From positions 248,001 to 312,000 of the forward strand of contig JAJFKB010000002.1 of the NCBI GenBank assembly GCA_021773395.1: DNA of 64,000 bases. Reading direction: 5' to 3'. The position numbers and the translations under genes are program-made. Below, piece by piece: positions 62,901 to 64,000 of this stretch (position 1 is its first letter; the number at the start of each line of letters is the position of its first letter). The stretch is from Gammaproteobacteria bacterium. Its GTDB lineage: Bacteria; Pseudomonadota; Gammaproteobacteria; Pseudomonadales; IMCC2047. The notes under the pieces are model-generated. The model did no database searches. It was not told the origin of the DNA and saw only the letters and a program-made list of their open reading frames with translations.

Positions 62901-63107
62901 ACCAGTGAGGCATCTCTGAATAAAACTCAGGAAATGAGCACTCTGGTTGCCTTTTTTAAGATGATGCAACCTGGTGGTTCTGAGCCTGCCAGTGCACCAA
63001 GCAGCAGCCCCTCATCCAGTGGGGTATCATCCATGGCATCAGTGAGAGCCTTGCCTCAACGCAATCGTACGTCTTCGTCAGTTGCTGAGGACTGGGATGA
63101 GTTTTAA
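59949..63107 (+). CDS. PAS-containing methyl-accepting chemotaxis protein (Aer-like, two PAS domains)
   Basis: This is a large chemoreceptor of 1052 residues. An N-terminal Aer-type PAS (about 20-118, with [18 protein letters not shown] and [11 protein letters not shown]) has no signal peptide. It is followed by TM1 (157-181), a helical periplasmic region (182-455), TM2 (456-480), a HAMP (480-535) and a second PAS (about 545-650). The signalling domain has a hairpin tip [23 protein letters not shown] near residue 855. The C-terminus ends DWDEF, an xWxxF pentapeptide of the kind that tethers CheR/CheB. GGGGGAG precedes the ATG. Energy, redox or small-ligand sensing is plausible for a PAS-type receptor; the ligand is unknown. 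Confidence 0.93.
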   Translation: MKKHPPMTGNQVTFQADTMLVSRTNLEGITTYVDSDFVAISGYSEEELVGQKHNVIRHPETPNEIHKDLWETLKSGSPWTGMIKNLNKDGDYYWVSSNITPMVENGEVKEYMSVGRSPTPEQIAGGEALYEQLKSGNVSPGNLWHHINFLKHFKVWQKLAFAATILIAVAISSIISSIMLSNKDINFTVKELHGVEYLNKVRPITQNLAEHRGLSVGMLSGKTEFAARLNGKQAEIDQNIASLKQIDAIYGEELGTSSNLQKIMNRWNQIKTKNQQLSADESLALHSSLMQEITQFIIAVADISNLTLDSDLDSYYLMDILVNRIPVLANKMGLMRAIGTEVINQQTITAEQKNTLTTLRVYTSIATQGIGYALKNSISYNPMLKPLLSAKADAASQKLDDFSQTTDKLFDADISILDSTAYFDKATSSINASFDLFDAVSPALSNLLEQRINHLTGNLYWLIAISGAGLLLALFSGVYIIRDLLRALKSTSEECDHLSSGNYNRQINCKGEDEIGDLMRALKVMQIKLGFEVNSAQQHANTMTRIKVALDNVNSCVMMADNQGKIIYLNHAVKALMERSEQEIRKEFPSFRATKLLGVSINHLYKQSDQRNQPVSSIEETYFTRVELGEKTFDLIASPVRNEQKDRLGTTVEWIDKTDEAAVEKEVEQIIMSARVGQLDQRIVVDGKSGFFKELAEGVNQLIEVISESFEDVSVVMDAVAKGDLTQSISKDYAGTYGHVKDSINSTIGKLQEVVGEIRESSEFISSASKEISAGNNNLSQRTEQQAATLEETASSMEELTSTVRNTAANSQQANHLATEALDLAVLGGDVVKRAVVAMSEITNSSNKIHQIIGVIDEIAFQTNLLALNASVEAARAGELGRGFAVVATEVRNLAQRSATAAKEIKELISESGAKVESGGKLVNESGDTLASIVASVTQVESIVSEIAVASQQQSAGIEQVSKAIMQMDEITQQNSALAEQACATSEASLNKTQEMSTLVAFFKMMQPGGSEPASAPSSSPSSSGVSSMASVRALPQRNRTSSSVAEDWDEF

Positions 63108-63134
63108 CAGGAATTGCTTTTGACATCAGCAAAG

Positions 63135-63166
63135 AGCGCCGTCATAACTGGACGGCGCTTCTTTTT
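63135..63166 (+). terminator. Rho-independent terminator after the chemoreceptor
   Basis: AGCGCCGTC (63135-63143) pairs with GACGGCGCT (63151-63159) across a 7-base loop, followed by TCTTTTTT. This is a textbook intrinsic terminator, 28 bases after the chemoreceptor stop. Confidence 0.92.
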
Positions 63167-63232
63167 TAAGAAGCAAATAGTGCTGCAATTCAGAGATTAA
63201 AGCCTTTAAAAAATTTGCCTTTTCGTTGCGGC

Positions 63233-64000
63233 TTAATAATCAATTTTTACCGTTAACCCCGCGTAGAAATTCTGTTCTGGCGCAGGCTCGAAATATCTAC
63301 CACCAAACGCATTAATGCGGATATTGGACGCATAGTCTTCATCACCTAGATTATTCGCACCGACAAAGGGCGTCAGTTCTGCCCTGCCCAAACTCAACCT
63401 CCAACCCAAACGCAGGTTTGCCAGCGTATAGGCATCCGTTTTAACGGCATTCGCGTTGTCCGCGTAAAAACCATCTACATATGTCAATTCTGCTGCTACG
63501 AACATTCCCCGGTGATGGTAATAGGATAACGAACCATGAACCAGGTGCTCAGGTATTCCCGGGATCAAATTGCCGTTGTAACTTACTCCGTTTTCATTAT
63601 TAAACCGCTCAAATTGAAAATCTGAATAGGTGTAGGCAAGAGCGACCTTCAGGTTTTCTGTCAATCGTGCCGCCAGCGCCATTTCAATACCTTGACGGCT
63701 TGACTCCCCCGTATTCTCATAAAAAGTACGTCCGGGAGACTCTGCCAGTTCGAAGGGTGTCAGTTCATCCTCAAGATCTATCGAAAATAGTGCCAAATCA
63801 TAGCTCAACTGATAATTTTCCAGTACGCCCTTGATACCCAATTCGTAGCTGACCGCATCTTGGGGATCCAGCTTTTGATTGAAACCACCACCGGCCGGAT
63901 TTGCAAACTCGGTGGTGGTTGGAGTCTCAAAAGAACTGCCCACATTGACGTATAAATTTAACTGATCATTAACCTGCCAAAGCAGCCCAAGACTACCGCT
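63233..64000 (-). CDS. TonB-dependent receptor, C-terminal part (5' end beyond window)
   Basis: The minus-strand frame is open to the last base of the window. The visible 255 residues form the C-terminal part of a TonB-dependent receptor barrel: SSFETPTTTEFANPAGG, DPQDAVSYELGIKG, LTENLKVALAYTYSDFQF, LIPGIPEHLVHGSL and the C-terminal NFYAGLTVKIDY with its terminal aromatic residue. The motif NLGDEDYASNIRINAFGGRYFEPAPEQN is typical of siderophore or copper-type receptors of the OprC/FecA group. The start, plug and signal peptide lie outside the window, so substrate class is uncertain. Confidence 0.88.
   Translation of the reverse strand, partial: SGSLGLLWQVNDQLNLYVNVGSSFETPTTTEFANPAGGGFNQKLDPQDAVSYELGIKGVLENYQLSYDLALFSIDLEDELTPFELAESPGRTFYENTGESSRQGIEMALAARLTENLKVALAYTYSDFQFERFNNENGVSYNGNLIPGIPEHLVHGSLSYYHHRGMFVAAELTYVDGFYADNANAVKTDAYTLANLRLGWRLSLGRAELTPFVGANNLGDEDYASNIRINAFGGRYFEPAPEQNFYAGLTVKIDY

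Noticed and set aside
1-64000. Insertion sequence, prophage, integrase, tRNA or rRNA
   Set aside because: No transposase or integrase motif, terminal repeats with target duplication, tRNA cloverleaf or rRNA-like sequence was seen by eye. A dedicated search was not possible.

Overview
The window reads as chromosomal DNA of a marine-type gammaproteobacterium. The support is indirect: moderate base composition, two large TonB-dependent receptors, a PAS-type chemoreceptor, a BoxR-type regulator and an aerobic benzoyl-CoA (box) pathway. A Cellvibrionales or Spongiibacteraceae-like organism would fit, but no rRNA or taxonomic marker gene is present, so this is inference. I saw no IS element, integrase, CRISPR array, tRNA or rRNA.

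Positions 1-33510 form an aromatic-catabolism island. boxC-boxB-boxA (minus strand, boxA cut by the window edge) encode 2,3-epoxidation and ring opening of benzoyl-CoA. Divergent from them lie a DUF4863 gene and boxR. After an SRAP repair gene comes a TonB receptor, then a tight eight-gene minus-strand operon (20464 to 9711). It encodes a five-subunit carboxylase resembling acetophenone carboxylase (HyuA-like, small zinc subunit, 34-kDa URO-D-like subunit, second HyuA-like, HyuB-like), an acyl-CoA ligase, a DUF35 protein and a thiolase. This set would carboxylate an aryl methyl ketone, activate the beta-keto acid and cleave it to aroyl-CoA plus acetyl-CoA. A TetR regulator separates it from a plus-strand operon (alpha/beta hydrolase, NDP-forming acyl-CoA synthetase, SDR), with a striking cluster of palindromic operators between them. 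Converging on that operon is a minus-strand set with a p-cresol-methylhydroxylase-type flavocytochrome (cytochrome c, PchX-like Tat protein, flavoprotein), a zinc alcohol dehydrogenase, an unknown membrane protein, an aldehyde dehydrogenase and an AraC-type regulator. Together they could oxidise a 4-alkylphenol side chain to a ketone.

Positions 33943-49422 hold the least familiar system. A 7TM-DISM histidine kinase and a NarL-type response regulator are followed by a nine-gene plus-strand cluster. It encodes a secreted protein with a Gly-rich hinge and a 12-unit TPDP stalk, a CsgG-domain protein, a Tyr/Pro-rich small exported protein, a second CsgG/FlgT-like exported protein, a roughly 1450-residue coiled-coil exported protein, TolC, a membrane fusion protein, a MacB-type ATPase and a permease. 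The TPDP protein and the giant protein share a near-identical C-terminal domain of about 97 residues ending in PPSPNxAP. This suggests a dedicated export or surface-assembly system.

Positions 49449-64000 hold a SnoaL-like protein, a SulP anion transporter, and a cluster of MFS transporter, TetR regulator, class III aminotransferase, PLP decarboxylase and ThDP enzyme, perhaps for amine or amino-acid catabolism. An AraC-family gene remnant, a large Aer-like chemoreceptor with a terminator, and the 3' part of a second TonB receptor follow.
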